Part shown: positions 42,468 through 51,037 of the stretch, piece by piece | Layout of the letters: the number at the start of each line of letters is the position of its first letter | Position numbering within the stretch: position 1 is the stretch's first letter | Source of the DNA: Fibrobacter succinogenes | Lineage (GTDB): Bacteria; Fibrobacterota; Fibrobacteria; Fibrobacterales; Fibrobacteraceae | Length of the DNA stretch: 64,000 bases | Reading direction: 5' to 3' | NCBI GenBank assembly: GCA_902779055.1 | Contig: CACZAD010000007.1 | Span: 248,001 to 312,000 of the forward strand | The notes under the pieces: generated by a model | What the model saw: only the letters and a program-made list of their open reading frames with translations | What the model was told of the DNA's origin: nothing | Databases searched by the model: none | Position numbers and translations under genes: made by a program

Positions 42468-44081
42468 ATGGAAAACATTACCCAGATTTGGAAAAAGATT
42501 CAGTCCCCCGAATTCAACCCGGCTACCGATATGAACCTGGTTGAAACCGTGAAGCAGGTCGCATTGACCTCCCAGGAACCGGCTAAGGTCAGCTTTGGTA
42601 CCTCCGGCTGGCGCGGTGAAATCGGTTCTGAATTCACGCTCCGCAACTTGCAGGTTGTCGGTGCTGCTATTGTGCGCTTGTACAAGGAAGCAACTCCGGA
42701 ACTCTTCGCTGCTCTGGGTGTCAAGGATTTTGCCGAACTCCAGAAGCGTGGCGTGGTCGTTGGCCATGACAACCGCTTGCTCGGTCATGAATTCTGCGAA
42801 GCTGTCGCAGACCAGTTTGCAAAGGCTGGCGTGAAGGTCTACTACGGTGGCGAAATGCCGACTCCGGAATTCTCCGCTGCCATCGAAATGCTCGGTGCTG
42901 CCTGCTCCATCAACATGACTCCGAGCCACAACCCGAGCCACTACAACGGCATCAAGTTCAACCCGGCAGACGGCGGTCCTGCAGGTCCGGAAATCACGAA
43001 CGTCATCACCAAGCTTTCTAACGAAATGATGGCTACCTGGAAGTTCGAACCGGTCTCCAAGGTTGACTGGGAAATTATCGACTCCCTCAAGATTTACAAG
43101 GAATTCCTCGTCAAGCAGGGCACGATCAAGTTCGACCGCATCAAGGAATTCATCAAGAAGGGCCGCCTCACGCTCGTGTGCGACCACGTTCACGGTTCTA
43201 CCCGCCGCCGCCCGGCTGCTCTCCTCGACAATCCGGAATGCCTCATCACGCTCCGCAACGAAGACGATTCTTTGTTCGGCGGTATCGCTCCGGAACCGTC
43301 CAGCAAGAACCTCGAAAAGGTCCGCAAGGTCCTCGACGAAAGCAAGTCCTGGTTCCGTCTCGGTGCAATCTTTGACCCGGATGGCGACCGTATCCGTTTC
43401 TACGACGGCACTCGCGAAATCGATATGAACCAGTTCGGTGCAATCGCTTTCCACTACATGGCAACCTGGCGCAAGGAACAGGGCTGCGTGGCTAAGTCCG
43501 TTGCTACTTCCAACTTCGTGAACATCATTGCTGAAAAGCTCGGCGTTCCTGTGATGGAAACTCCGGTGGGCTTCAAGAACTTCCGCCCGTGGCTCTCTCG
43601 CAATGCCAAGCAGAAGGCTCTCGTTGCATTCGAAGAATCTGACGGTATCTCCGGCCTCAACAACACGCTCGAAAAGGATGCCCAGTTCGGTCTCCTCATC
43701 GCTCTCGAAATTCTTGCAACAACTGGCAAGAACCTCGGCGAATACCTCGACGCTTTGTACGAAGAATACGGCCGCTTCTATCCGACCCGTTCTGGTTTCG
43801 AAGTCGACAAGTCCCTCGTTGGCGAACCGCTCAAGGCTAAGGTCAACGCTATTGCCGATATCGCCAAGCCGGGTGCAAAGGTCATGGTTGGCAACAACGA
43901 AAAGACCGTGAAGCAGCTCCTCACGCTCGATGGCGTGAAGGTCATCTTCGACGACGATTCCTGGATGCTCGTGCGTCCGTCCGGTACGGAACCGAAGGTC
44001 CGTATCTATACGGAATGCCGTAACCCGGATGAAAAGGATCCGATGTTCGAAGCCGCTAAGGCTTTGTTCTTCAAGAATTAA
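42468..44081 (+). CDS. Phosphoglucomutase/phosphomannomutase family protein
   Basis: 537 residues. Alpha-D-phosphohexomutases interconvert 1- and 6-phosphosugars and feed glycogen, cell-wall and polysaccharide synthesis. All four active-site loops are visible: substrate N-loop FGTSGWRGEIG, phosphoserine loop NMTPSHNPSHYNGIKF, metal loop FDPDGDRIRF, sugar loop FEESDGISG and phosphate loop LVRPSGTEPKVRIY. The protein is longer than PMM/PGM of E. coli type because of extra helical segments. AAAGGA precedes the ATG. Sugar specificity cannot be told from sequence. Confidence 0.92.
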   Translation: MENITQIWKKIQSPEFNPATDMNLVETVKQVALTSQEPAKVSFGTSGWRGEIGSEFTLRNLQVVGAAIVRLYKEATPELFAALGVKDFAELQKRGVVVGHDNRLLGHEFCEAVADQFAKAGVKVYYGGEMPTPEFSAAIEMLGAACSINMTPSHNPSHYNGIKFNPADGGPAGPEITNVITKLSNEMMATWKFEPVSKVDWEIIDSLKIYKEFLVKQGTIKFDRIKEFIKKGRLTLVCDHVHGSTRRRPAALLDNPECLITLRNEDDSLFGGIAPEPSSKNLEKVRKVLDESKSWFRLGAIFDPDGDRIRFYDGTREIDMNQFGAIAFHYMATWRKEQGCVAKSVATSNFVNIIAEKLGVPVMETPVGFKNFRPWLSRNAKQKALVAFEESDGISGLNNTLEKDAQFGLLIALEILATTGKNLGEYLDALYEEYGRFYPTRSGFEVDKSLVGEPLKAKVNAIADIAKPGAKVMVGNNEKTVKQLLTLDGVKVIFDDDSWMLVRPSGTEPKVRIYTECRNPDEKDPMFEAAKALFFKN

Positions 44082-44108
44082 GAACAAACTAGCGAAGTGG
44101 ATTAGGAA

Positions 44109-44831
44109 ATGAAAAAAATTCTAACGGTCATCTTCCTTGCGTGTGCATTCGTGTTCGCGCAGGAAGGCTCTCTTAAGCCGGGATTCCAGGCTTTCTCTGG
44201 CGCTTTGATCAAGCTCAAGAAGGCTGAACACGGCTTCCACAAGTTCAGGCTCAGAGTCGATGTGGCTCCTTGGGCTTTCCTTGCGGAAGGCGAGGTGCAG
44301 GCTCCCGGTGGAGATTCCGATGTTCTCATTACGGCTCTTTTCGATAGAGCACTCTATGCTGTGCTTGCCTACATACCGGACAAGATTGCTGCCGGTTCCG
44401 ATGGCGAAGAATACAACGTGGGCTTCTTCGATATGATGCTTTACTATGACGAGGAACCGACTAGAATCCGTAACTTGTCCTTCAAGCTTTTGCCGCCTGC
44501 AAACGACAGCTGGGCTCAGAGCATCCTGGATGATGCTCTCCAGTCTGGCTCGCTTTTGGGCAAAATCTGGAGCGGTAAGTACGAACGCGAAATTACTAAG
44601 GCTTCCGCCGTTCCTATAGACAAGGCAAAACTTGTCAATATGCAGCAAAAGCGTTTAGAGGCCAAGGCCGCCGCCGAAGCCGAACGTAAGGCTAGGGAAG
44701 AAGAAGAACGCAAGGCCAGGGCCGAATCCGAAAAGATTCGCCTCAAGTCCAAAAAGAAGGGCGACCTTGATTGCTCGAGTCCAAAGCTCACGGCTAAGCA
44801 GAAACGCCGCTGCAAGATGAACAATAAGTAG
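44109..44831 (+). CDS. Secreted protein of unknown function with a charged C-terminal helix
   Basis: 240 residues. A signal peptide (MKKILTVIFLACAFVFAQ) precedes a ~150-residue beta-rich domain (FRLRVDVAPWAFLAEGEVQA, YAVLAYIPDKIAAGSDGEEY, IRNLSFKLLPP) and a highly charged helix (about 175-220, RLEAKAAAEAERKAREEEER) ending DCSSPKLTAKQKRRCKMNNK. I do not recognise it. It follows the phosphohexomutase by 27 bases and precedes yebC by 41 bases on the same strand, so the three may share a transcript. Confidence 0.7.
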   Translation: MKKILTVIFLACAFVFAQEGSLKPGFQAFSGALIKLKKAEHGFHKFRLRVDVAPWAFLAEGEVQAPGGDSDVLITALFDRALYAVLAYIPDKIAAGSDGEEYNVGFFDMMLYYDEEPTRIRNLSFKLLPPANDSWAQSILDDALQSGSLLGKIWSGKYEREITKASAVPIDKAKLVNMQQKRLEAKAAAEAERKAREEEERKARAESEKIRLKSKKKGDLDCSSPKLTAKQKRRCKMNNK

Positions 44832-44872
44832 AACTTTTTTAAATTTAAGCAAAAACCAACTAGAGGTAAATT

Positions 44873-45616
44873 ATGTCCGGTCACTCCAAATGGGCCACCA
44901 CCAAACGCAAGAAAGCCAAAACCGACGTCGCTCGTGCCAAGGCTTGGAACAAGCTGATTAAGGAAATCTCCATCGCTGCTAAGCTCGGCGGTGGTAACCC
45001 CGACGCTAACCCGCGTCTCCGTGCTGCAATTCTCAAGTCCAAGAGCCAGAGCCTTCCGACCAAGAACATTGAAAGTGCTATTGCCAAGGGTACGGGTGCT
45101 AACTCCGGTACCGAAATGACGGAACCGCTGTACGAAGGACGCGGCCCGGCAGGCATTGCTATCATGGTGCAGTGCATGACCGACAACAAGGTCCGTACGG
45201 TTGCTGAAATCCGTAACATCTTCAACAAGAACAACGGTTCCATGGGCGAATCCGGTTCCGTTTCTTGGGCTTTCACCTACAAGGGCGTGATTGTCGTCGA
45301 TGCTGAAAAGTATCCGGAAGACCAGATCATGGACCTCGTCCTCGAAGCTGGTGCCGAAGATATGAGCACCGAAGATGGCGTTCATGAAATCTCCACTTCT
45401 CCGGAAGCTTTCGACGCCGTTTCCAAGGCTCTCGAAAATGCTGGTATCGAAATGATGAGTGCAGAACTCAGCTACGTTCCGAATGACCCGGTCAAGCTCG
45501 GTCACGACGACGCCGTGAAGCTCCTCAAGCTCATCGACAAGTTCGAAGACCACGACGACGTTCAGGAAGTCTATCACAACGCCGAAATCGACGAAGCTGA
45601 CATGGACGCTGAATAG
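44873..45616 (+). CDS. yebC: YebC/PmpR-family protein
   Basis: 247 residues, the standard length, with the invariant start MSGHSKWATTKRKKAKTDVARAKAW, then KLGGGNPDANPRLRAAI, YEGRGPAGIAIMVQCMTDN and the C-terminal DKFEDHDDVQEVYHNAEID. Members are reported as transcriptional regulators and as translation factors that relieve ribosome stalling; which applies here cannot be told. GAGGTAAATT precedes the ATG. Its stop codon (GAATAG) lies at the start of the tandem repeat array. Confidence 0.95.
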   Translation: MSGHSKWATTKRKKAKTDVARAKAWNKLIKEISIAAKLGGGNPDANPRLRAAILKSKSQSLPTKNIESAIAKGTGANSGTEMTEPLYEGRGPAGIAIMVQCMTDNKVRTVAEIRNIFNKNNGSMGESGSVSWAFTYKGVIVVDAEKYPEDQIMDLVLEAGAEDMSTEDGVHEISTSPEAFDAVSKALENAGIEMMSAELSYVPNDPVKLGHDDAVKLLKLIDKFEDHDDVQEVYHNAEIDEADMDAE

Positions 45617-45800
45617 TCCGTAAGGCGAGTGTCGCGACGGCAAGCTTGCTTGCTGGCATGACCGAGCCGCAGGACGGACGCCGAAGCCGAAGGCGTAGAC
45701 GTCAATAGTCCGTAAGGCGAGTGATGCGGGATTGCTTGCAATCCCATAACCGAGCCGTAGGACGGACGCTGAAGCCGAAGGCGTAAGCGTCAGTAGTCCG
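45612..45800. repeat. Tandem palindromic repeat, two full units and a partial third
   Basis: Units begin AATAGTCCGTAAGGCGAG at 45612 and 45704 and AGTAGTCCGTAAGG at 45792 (periods 92 and 88). Each full unit then has a variable central hairpin (GCAAGCTTGC in unit 1, GGGATTGCTTGCAATCCC in unit 2) followed by CCGAGCCG[CT]AGGACGGACGC and GAAGCCGAAGGCGTA. The outer arms are partly complementary. The first unit overlaps the yebC stop codon. No gene is seen up to 45925; a small GTCATTCCCGCC...GCGGGAATC palindrome is at 45810-45836. Confidence 0.85.
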
Positions 45801-45844
45801 TAAGGATTTGTCATTCCCGCCACCGAGCGGGAATCTCCTATAAA

Positions 45845-45876
45845 GAACTGTTGCTTGTGCAACGGTTCTTTTTTTA
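45845..45876 (+). terminator. Terminator after yebC and its repeat array
   Basis: GAACTGTTGC-TTGT-GCAACGGTTC is followed by eight T. Confidence 0.9.
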
Positions 45877-45924
45877 TTGTAAAATAATTATATTTTATTT
45901 AACATTTTAACGATAAAATTAACC

Positions 45925-46680
45925 ATGATCAAAAAGATTCTTTTTTCTCTTGCTGCCCTTTCCATTTACGCTAGCGCTATGAATTGCCTGGAGGCTTATT
46001 TCAAAACCGAGCCGATAGATTATCATGTCCCGGGAGATTATGTTCTTGACAGCCTTTACAAGGTTCCTGCAGAGAGTATGGAATCGGAACCATGGTTCAA
46101 GAAGTATTACTATACGCCAGGAAATACTCTTCCGGATAGCCTCTTTATGGCAAATTCGAAGGACACTGTTAGAACTGTATTCCATTTTACTCAAGAAGCG
46201 GATACCCTGAATGGCTTGATTACGGTTACAATCAAGAATAATGGCGAACTTTATGGAATAGTCAAGTATATGAAGGTTGTTGATGATATGCATCCTTATT
46301 CATATAAGGGGTATGATTCAGATGGAGAATACGAGCTTGATGGATATGTAAATATTACAGAAGATTCTCTTTATGTGTACGAAGATGGGGAAAAGCATAG
46401 CATGGTCATGGATGCTGACAATCCTAATGTCTGTTATAAAGGCAACCCTGGTGATGAAAATTATATGAAGATTACTTACGAAGCCAAGGGTGATACGATT
46501 CATCTTACCACGGATTCTCAGTATAGTTTGACGGATCTGTTCTTTATCCCGCTGTATCCTCAAGAATCAACGACTGGAATCCGTAAAATGCGACCGGTGG
46601 CGAACTTTAAAAAGTACCAATACTTTGATTTGCTTGGTCGCCCAGCTGTTAACAAGCACTCCGTGCAGATTCGTAAATAG
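45925..46680 (+). CDS. Secreted protein of unknown function with sorting-like C-terminus
   Basis: 251 residues. A signal peptide (MIKKILFSLAALSIYASAM) precedes a beta-rich domain (FHFTQEADTLNGLITVTIKN, YELDGYVNITEDSLYVYEDG, MKITYEAKGDTIHLTTDSQ). The last ~35 residues (GIRKMRPVANFKKYQYFDLLG and VQIRK) resemble a shortened secretion tail of the kind seen in other secreted proteins here. I do not recognise the main domain. It stands between two terminators. Confidence 0.7.
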   Translation: MIKKILFSLAALSIYASAMNCLEAYFKTEPIDYHVPGDYVLDSLYKVPAESMESEPWFKKYYYTPGNTLPDSLFMANSKDTVRTVFHFTQEADTLNGLITVTIKNNGELYGIVKYMKVVDDMHPYSYKGYDSDGEYELDGYVNITEDSLYVYEDGEKHSMVMDADNPNVCYKGNPGDENYMKITYEAKGDTIHLTTDSQYSLTDLFFIPLYPQESTTGIRKMRPVANFKKYQYFDLLGRPAVNKHSVQIRK

Positions 46681-46684
46681 CCTT

Positions 46685-46722
46685 GCGTCATCCTGAGAGG
46701 CCGCGCCTCGAAGGATCCAGTT
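46685..46722. repeat. Palindromic repeat GTCATCCTGA...GAAGGATCCAGT, second intergenic copy
   Basis: GCGTCATCCTGA, the inner hairpin GAGGCCGCGCCTC and GAAGGATCCAGTT. Conserved ends as at 25038-25073; different inner stem. Confidence 0.75.
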
Positions 46723-46734
46723 GTTTTTTAGAGA

Positions 46735-46765
46735 GAACTGTTGCGAAAGTGACAGTTCTTTTTTT
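46735..46765 (+). terminator. Terminator after the secreted protein at 45925
   Basis: GAACTGT, TGCGAAAGTG and ACAGTTC are followed by seven T. Confidence 0.85.
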
Positions 46766-46828
46766 ACGCCTAAAGTTTGTCTTCGTTGACGGACAAATTA
46801 TATATTATGTTTAGAAGAAGGATTTGGT

Positions 46829-47917
46829 ATGACTATCCATAAATTTATTCGCCTATTTAGCTTGACTGTCGCATCGTTTTTTTGGGCAAGTTGCTCGGAT
46901 TCGAATCCACAATTTCCGGCACAGTCCTTGGCGAATCCTGATTCATCGTCTGATGCAAATGAAAGTAGCTCTAGCGAATTATCTAGTTCTGCGGTAGCAC
47001 CTGAATCAAGCTCTTCAGAAACTCCGCAGCAAAGTTCTTCTTCTGAATCCGCATCGAGTTCGTCGGGCGTTGAAAGCTCGTCTGGCGCTAACAGCAGTTC
47101 GAGTTCTGCTGGTTATGTATTAGCTAGAGATCCATCTGTTGGCTGCAAGCAAACGCTTTACCCAGCGTATCGCTATTGTTACGAAAGTTGTGATGCGGCT
47201 AAACGCGATTTGGAAACCAATGGAATTATTTCTAAAAATGAATTGGAGCGGGCCGAATTTGGACTTGAATCATGTAGGGCTATGGAGTATATTTCATCTG
47301 TGGTTTATGGAGTTCCTTTTAATCCTTGCCCAAATCCGATTCATTTTGAACCCGCTTATGAGTGTTCCAATGATAGTACTTATAAAGAATATTGGTTAGA
47401 AGATAATCTAGTTTATACAAGTGTTGCGGAATATAACGAAGCTCATGGAGTAAGTTCCAGCTCTGTTCCTCAAAGCTCCAGTTCATCGGTGGAAATGATT
47501 CGTAATTGTCCTCAAGAGGATTTTCTTCCATTTACAGGTATCCTTGCAGATGTCCAAAAAGAACTGTACGAAATAATTGAACAAAAACTCAAAGACGATG
47601 TTTTGCCGGAAACGGAGCGGACATATTTGGAAAGTCTTTTGGATCGAGAACAGAAAACTTTGAAGAATTCGACTCCACATGAACTCCATGATTATTCAGA
47701 TGAAGCTGTTGCCATTGCGCCGTATTCACCGGATCTTTTGTGGAATGATTATTATTATAAAATAGACTCTAAAAATTGGTTTAGCGGCTACATCGCCAAG
47801 ACCAAGATATGCGAAGATGGCACGCCCGTGATAACGGAACGCTACAAACAAAAGTATGACGCAATTTTAGCGGAATGCCTTGAAATTATTGAGAAAAGGT
47901 CAAAGGCTGCTGAATAG
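46829..47917 (+). CDS. Ser-rich lipoprotein of unknown function
   Basis: 362 residues. A hydrophobic N-terminus ends in WASC (Cys22), a likely lipobox. Residues ~30-95 are a long poly-Ser/Glu/Ala linker, typical of Fibrobacter surface proteins. The following domain (~100-200) is Cys-rich (GCKQTLYPAYRYCYESCDAA, SCRAMEYISSVVYGVPFNPC). A second poly-Ser block (~210-222) leads to a helical domain rich in Glu and Lys. I do not recognise it. It converges with the amidase gene, with 7 bases between the stop codons. Confidence 0.7.
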   Translation: MTIHKFIRLFSLTVASFFWASCSDSNPQFPAQSLANPDSSSDANESSSSELSSSAVAPESSSSETPQQSSSSESASSSSGVESSSGANSSSSSAGYVLARDPSVGCKQTLYPAYRYCYESCDAAKRDLETNGIISKNELERAEFGLESCRAMEYISSVVYGVPFNPCPNPIHFEPAYECSNDSTYKEYWLEDNLVYTSVAEYNEAHGVSSSSVPQSSSSSVEMIRNCPQEDFLPFTGILADVQKELYEIIEQKLKDDVLPETERTYLESLLDREQKTLKNSTPHELHDYSDEAVAIAPYSPDLLWNDYYYKIDSKNWFSGYIAKTKICEDGTPVITERYKQKYDAILAECLEIIEKRSKAAE

Positions 47918-47924
47918 TTCTCGT

Positions 47925-49169
47925 CTAATTTCTTCCGAGCGTTTCGCGGTAGGTGTGGACGGCGTCCTTGTACTTGCTGACGGCTTGCGCAATGCGGTCG
48001 GCGAGGTCTTGCTGGCCTGCCTTGGTCATCATGTAGGCTTCGTCTTCTTCGTTGCTGATAAAGCCAAGTTCAATGAGTACGGCCGGCATCATCGCGCCTA
48101 CGAGAACCATGAATCCCGCACCGCCGACGCCTGTGTTCATCTTCTTGATTTTTCCGCCATCGAAACTGCTTAGCAATTTTTCGGTAAATAGGTAGCTAGT
48201 TTGTTTGTACTGCTCGAGGCGAGCTTCGAGCTTGAACCATTCCAGCGGTGAAAGTTCGTCCTTGGCGTTCTTTTCGCCGTAGAGTGTGGCGACCGCGTTT
48301 TCACGACGGGCAATCGCCTTGTCTTCTTCGCTTTCCGGGGCGCGCAGTACGTAGAACTGGTAACCTTGGATTATCTTTTTACGTTCTTCGGTTGCATCGA
48401 TGGCATTGCAGTGCAGGCTGATGAAAAGGTCGCCATCCCATTGGTTCGCCAAGTTTGCTCGTTGGCGCAGTTCAATGAAAACATCCTTGCTGCGGGTGAG
48501 CTTCACGTTGAAGCCTGCATCGGCGAGGTTCTTGCGCAAAAGCTTTGCTACGGCGAGAACGATATCCTTTTCCTGCGATTTCTTGCCCGAAGCGCCGGGA
48601 TCCTTGCCACCGTGTCCGGGGTCAATCACGATGGTGCGGACTTCGCGCGTGCCTGCGATTTCTTGCTTCGGAGTCTTCGGCTTTACGGCAACCGGCTGTG
48701 TAGGTTTCTGTTCGACAGGCTTTGCTGCGGGCTTGGCAGGCGCTGTGCCTGTTGCTTTTGCCTGCGCCGTCTCTGCCTTTGTTGCAGGGACTGCCACAGC
48801 TTTACTGGAAATTTTCTTGGCATCGTTTTCCGCAATCCAGATGTGCCCGTTCTCGAGTTGCGGTGCCTGCGATAGCTCGATCGTCTGGCCGTTGCGAGTC
48901 ACGTACGGAATGCCGACAGCGAACTTGAGCGTATCCTTTGGTGAGGCTATCGTAAATGTCTTTTGGACAGGGTACCAGCGGAATGCACCCTTGACTTCAC
49001 GGGCGAGTGATTCTACGTCGACCCTTGCCGAAGCGGCGAGGGCTAGACTGCATGCGACCAGCAGTAAAGCTAAAATTAGCGATGTGCCTTTGCGGCGCGA
49101 GCCATTTCCATCTTGGCGTCGCGGACTAGAATGTCCTGTCGCTTGTCGTGTTGATCCTTGCCTCGGCAT
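47925..49169 (-). CDS. N-acetylmuramoyl-L-alanine amidase (Amidase_3)
   Basis: 414 residues from the only available ATG at 49169, which lies 94 bases inside smpB in another frame. A long basic leader precedes the signal-peptide core LILALLLVACSLALAASA. A spacer rich in Ala, Pro and Lys (~130-175) leads to the catalytic domain with zinc ligands in IVIDPGHGGKDPGA (His), the Glu of SQEKDIVLAVAKLL, LFISLHCNA (His) and the catalytic Glu in VLIELGFISN. It cleaves the amide bond between MurNAc and the peptide stem during cell separation or wall remodelling. The start could also be a rarer codon nearer the hydrophobic core. Confidence 0.9.
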   Translation of the reverse strand: MPRQGSTRQATGHSSPRRQDGNGSRRKGTSLILALLLVACSLALAASARVDVESLAREVKGAFRWYPVQKTFTIASPKDTLKFAVGIPYVTRNGQTIELSQAPQLENGHIWIAENDAKKISSKAVAVPATKAETAQAKATGTAPAKPAAKPVEQKPTQPVAVKPKTPKQEIAGTREVRTIVIDPGHGGKDPGASGKKSQEKDIVLAVAKLLRKNLADAGFNVKLTRSKDVFIELRQRANLANQWDGDLFISLHCNAIDATEERKKIIQGYQFYVLRAPESEEDKAIARRENAVATLYGEKNAKDELSPLEWFKLEARLEQYKQTSYLFTEKLLSSFDGGKIKKMNTGVGGAGFMVLVGAMMPAVLIELGFISNEEDEAYMMTKAGQQDLADRIAQAVSKYKDAVHTYRETLGRN

Positions 49170-49546
49170 ATTCCTACTTCGAGTTTTGCAATACGGTTCT
49201 TAAAGTAAAGTTTTAACGGAATGATGGTACAGCCCTTCAGTTCCTTTGCCTTGCGCATTTTCTGGATTTCATGCTTGTGGGCGAGGAGCTTTCTTCTGCG
49301 GGCTGGAATGTGGTTGAATCGGTTTGCGAAAAGGTATTCGTCGATGTGGGCACCGACTAGCCAAAGTTCATCCTTGTTTTCGTCGATATCGATCCATGCT
49401 TCGCCCAACGTGCATTTGCCATCTCTGATGGACTTGACTTCGGAGCCGATGAGCATGATGCCCACTTCAAAGGTTTCATCTACAAAGTAGAGGTGGTTCG
49501 CCTTTCTGTTCTGGATTACGGGCGTACTAGATTCTTTCTTTGCCAT
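49076..49546 (-). CDS. smpB: SsrA-binding protein SmpB
   Basis: 156 residues from the ATG at 49546; a start four codons earlier is possible. SmpB delivers tmRNA to stalled ribosomes. Motifs: NRKANHLYFVDETFEVGIML, GSEVKSIRDGKCTLGEAWI, RRRKLLAHKHEIQKM, KLEVGICRGKDQHDKR and a basic tail. It overlaps the 3' end of the HU gene by 20 bases and the amidase start by 94, so the three minus-strand genes are tightly packed. No tmRNA gene is in the window. Confidence 0.95.
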   Translation of the reverse strand: MAKKESSTPVIQNRKANHLYFVDETFEVGIMLIGSEVKSIRDGKCTLGEAWIDIDENKDELWLVGAHIDEYLFANRFNHIPARRRKLLAHKHEIQKMRKAKELKGCTIIPLKLYFKNRIAKLEVGICRGKDQHDKRQDILVRDAKMEMARAAKAHR

Positions 49547-49880
49547 CTTTAGGAACAAAAGCCTCTTTTTCTAAGTCGAAAGGAACCTTGTTGACTTTTT
49601 CGATTAATTCCTTGCTGGGCTCGAAAACTGGGCGTACCTTGGCGGGAATGTCCACCAGCTCGCCAGTCTTTGGATTCCGGGTTCGGCGTTCCTTGCGCTG
49701 TTTGTTCTTGAAGCGACCGAATCCACGCAGCTCGATGTTGCTGCCTTCGATAACGGAATTGGCAACCGCGTTGATGAGCTCCTCCACGATGACTTTGGTT
49801 TTTACCTGGGTAAAACCGGTCTGTGAAGCGATTTCATCAACGAGTTCCTTCTTAGTTATGTTGGACTGAGTCGCCTTCAT
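49527..49880 (-). CDS. HU/IHF-family DNA-binding protein
   Basis: 117 residues from the ATG at 49880; an upstream in-frame codon at 49994 lies inside obg and is not supported. Features: N-terminal helical hairpin (ITKKELVDEIASQTGFTQVK), IELRGFGRFKNKQRKERRTRNPKTGE beta-arm region and DIPAKVRPVFEPSKELIEKVN. HU/IHF proteins bend DNA in the nucleoid. It has about 20 residues more than HU at the C-terminus. It is 32 bases downstream of obg. Confidence 0.92.
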   Translation of the reverse strand: MKATQSNITKKELVDEIASQTGFTQVKTKVIVEELINAVANSVIEGSNIELRGFGRFKNKQRKERRTRNPKTGELVDIPAKVRPVFEPSKELIEKVNKVPFDLEKEAFVPKDGKERI

Positions 49881-49912
49881 ATTAATGAATTTACAATATT
49901 TTTTGGCAATGG

Positions 49913-50914
49913 TTAGGCTTTTTTGATCCAACCGATGCTTTTTTTGTGTCCATGGGGCACCGCTTCGTCCAACGCCTGCTGCAATTCTGCGCAACCTTCG
50001 CCAGTGACTGCCGATGTGATGACAACCTTCTGGCGGTGCTTCTTGAATTCCTTGATGGCGTTTTCGATGCCGAGGTCGCTCTTGTTGAGGGCGACGACAA
50101 AGTTCTTTTCGGCAAGCTTCGGGTGGAATGCCTTGAGCTCTTCCTTCAAGACCTTGAACTGCTCGTAAGCGTTTTCGGCAAAACCGTCGATTACAAAGAG
50201 CAACGTGTGCGTACGTTCGATGTGCTTGAGGAACTGGTGGCCAAGGCCCTTGCCTTCGCTGGCGCCTTCCAAGAGACCCGGAATATCGGCAACCACAAAG
50301 CTGTGGCCGTTCACCTGGACGATGCCGAGAACCGGTTCGAGCGTTGTAAACGGATAGTCGCCAACTTTGGGGCGTCCGCTAGAAATCTTGTTCACGAGGC
50401 TCGACTTGCCTGCGTTCGGGAAGCCCACGAGACCCACGTCTGCCATAAGCTTGAGTTCGAGGAACAGCTGGCGGACTTCGCCCTTTTCACCCGGAGTGCA
50501 TTTGCGCGGAGCCTGCACCTTCGGGGTTGCAAAGTGCTGGTTGCCCATGCCGCCCTTGCCACCGCGAGCCGCGATCCACTTCTGACCGACTTCCGTCAAG
50601 TCCGTGAGAATGTGGCCCTGTTCGTCCTTGACGATCGTGCCACGCGGAACGTTGATGATAAGGTCGTCTGCGGATGCGCCGGAGCAGCGCTTGGCGCCAC
50701 CGGGCTGACCGTTCTTGGCCTTGTAAATGCGGGTATGACCCATGTCGAGGAGCGTGGTGTACTGCTCGTTCACCTGCAAAATCACGTGACCGCCACGACC
50801 GCCATCACCGCCGTCGGGACCGCCGAGGGGTACAAACTTTTCACGATGGAAACTGCAGATGCCGTCACCGCCTCTGCCGGAGCGAACTTCAATATTTTTT
50901 TCGTCTAAGAACAT
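49913..50914 (-). CDS. obg: GTPase Obg/CgtA
   Basis: 333 residues. The Obg fold (GRGGDGICSFHREKFVPLGGPDGGDGGRGG glycine-rich region, to ~155) precedes a G domain with GFPNAGKSSLVNKIS (P-loop), DYPFTTLEP (switch), ADIPGLLEGAS and NKSDL. It is a ribosome-associated GTPase required for 50S assembly in most bacteria. The usual C-terminal OCT domain is absent; the protein ends after GIGWIKK-like residues, as in many Obg without OCT. It is followed closely by HU, smpB and amidase. Confidence 0.96.
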   Translation of the reverse strand: MFLDEKNIEVRSGRGGDGICSFHREKFVPLGGPDGGDGGRGGHVILQVNEQYTTLLDMGHTRIYKAKNGQPGGAKRCSGASADDLIINVPRGTIVKDEQGHILTDLTEVGQKWIAARGGKGGMGNQHFATPKVQAPRKCTPGEKGEVRQLFLELKLMADVGLVGFPNAGKSSLVNKISSGRPKVGDYPFTTLEPVLGIVQVNGHSFVVADIPGLLEGASEGKGLGHQFLKHIERTHTLLFVIDGFAENAYEQFKVLKEELKAFHPKLAEKNFVVALNKSDLGIENAIKEFKKHRQKVVITSAVTGEGCAELQQALDEAVPHGHKKSIGWIKKA

Positions 50915-50979
50915 AGCCCAAATTTAGAAATTTTTGGTGAAATTCATAGAGTACAAATTTCACCTCCAAAAACAAAAAA

Positions 50980-51004
50980 CGCCAAAACTCAAGGAGCTTT
51001 GGCG
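50980..51004 (-). terminator. Terminator between argC and obg
   Basis: CGCCAAA and TTTGGCG pair around an 11-base loop. T runs lie on both sides: on the minus strand TTTTTTGTTTTT follows, so it fits argC. Confidence 0.8.
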
Positions 51005-51037
51005 CTTTTTTGAAATTTGATTGATGACGAACGCAGA

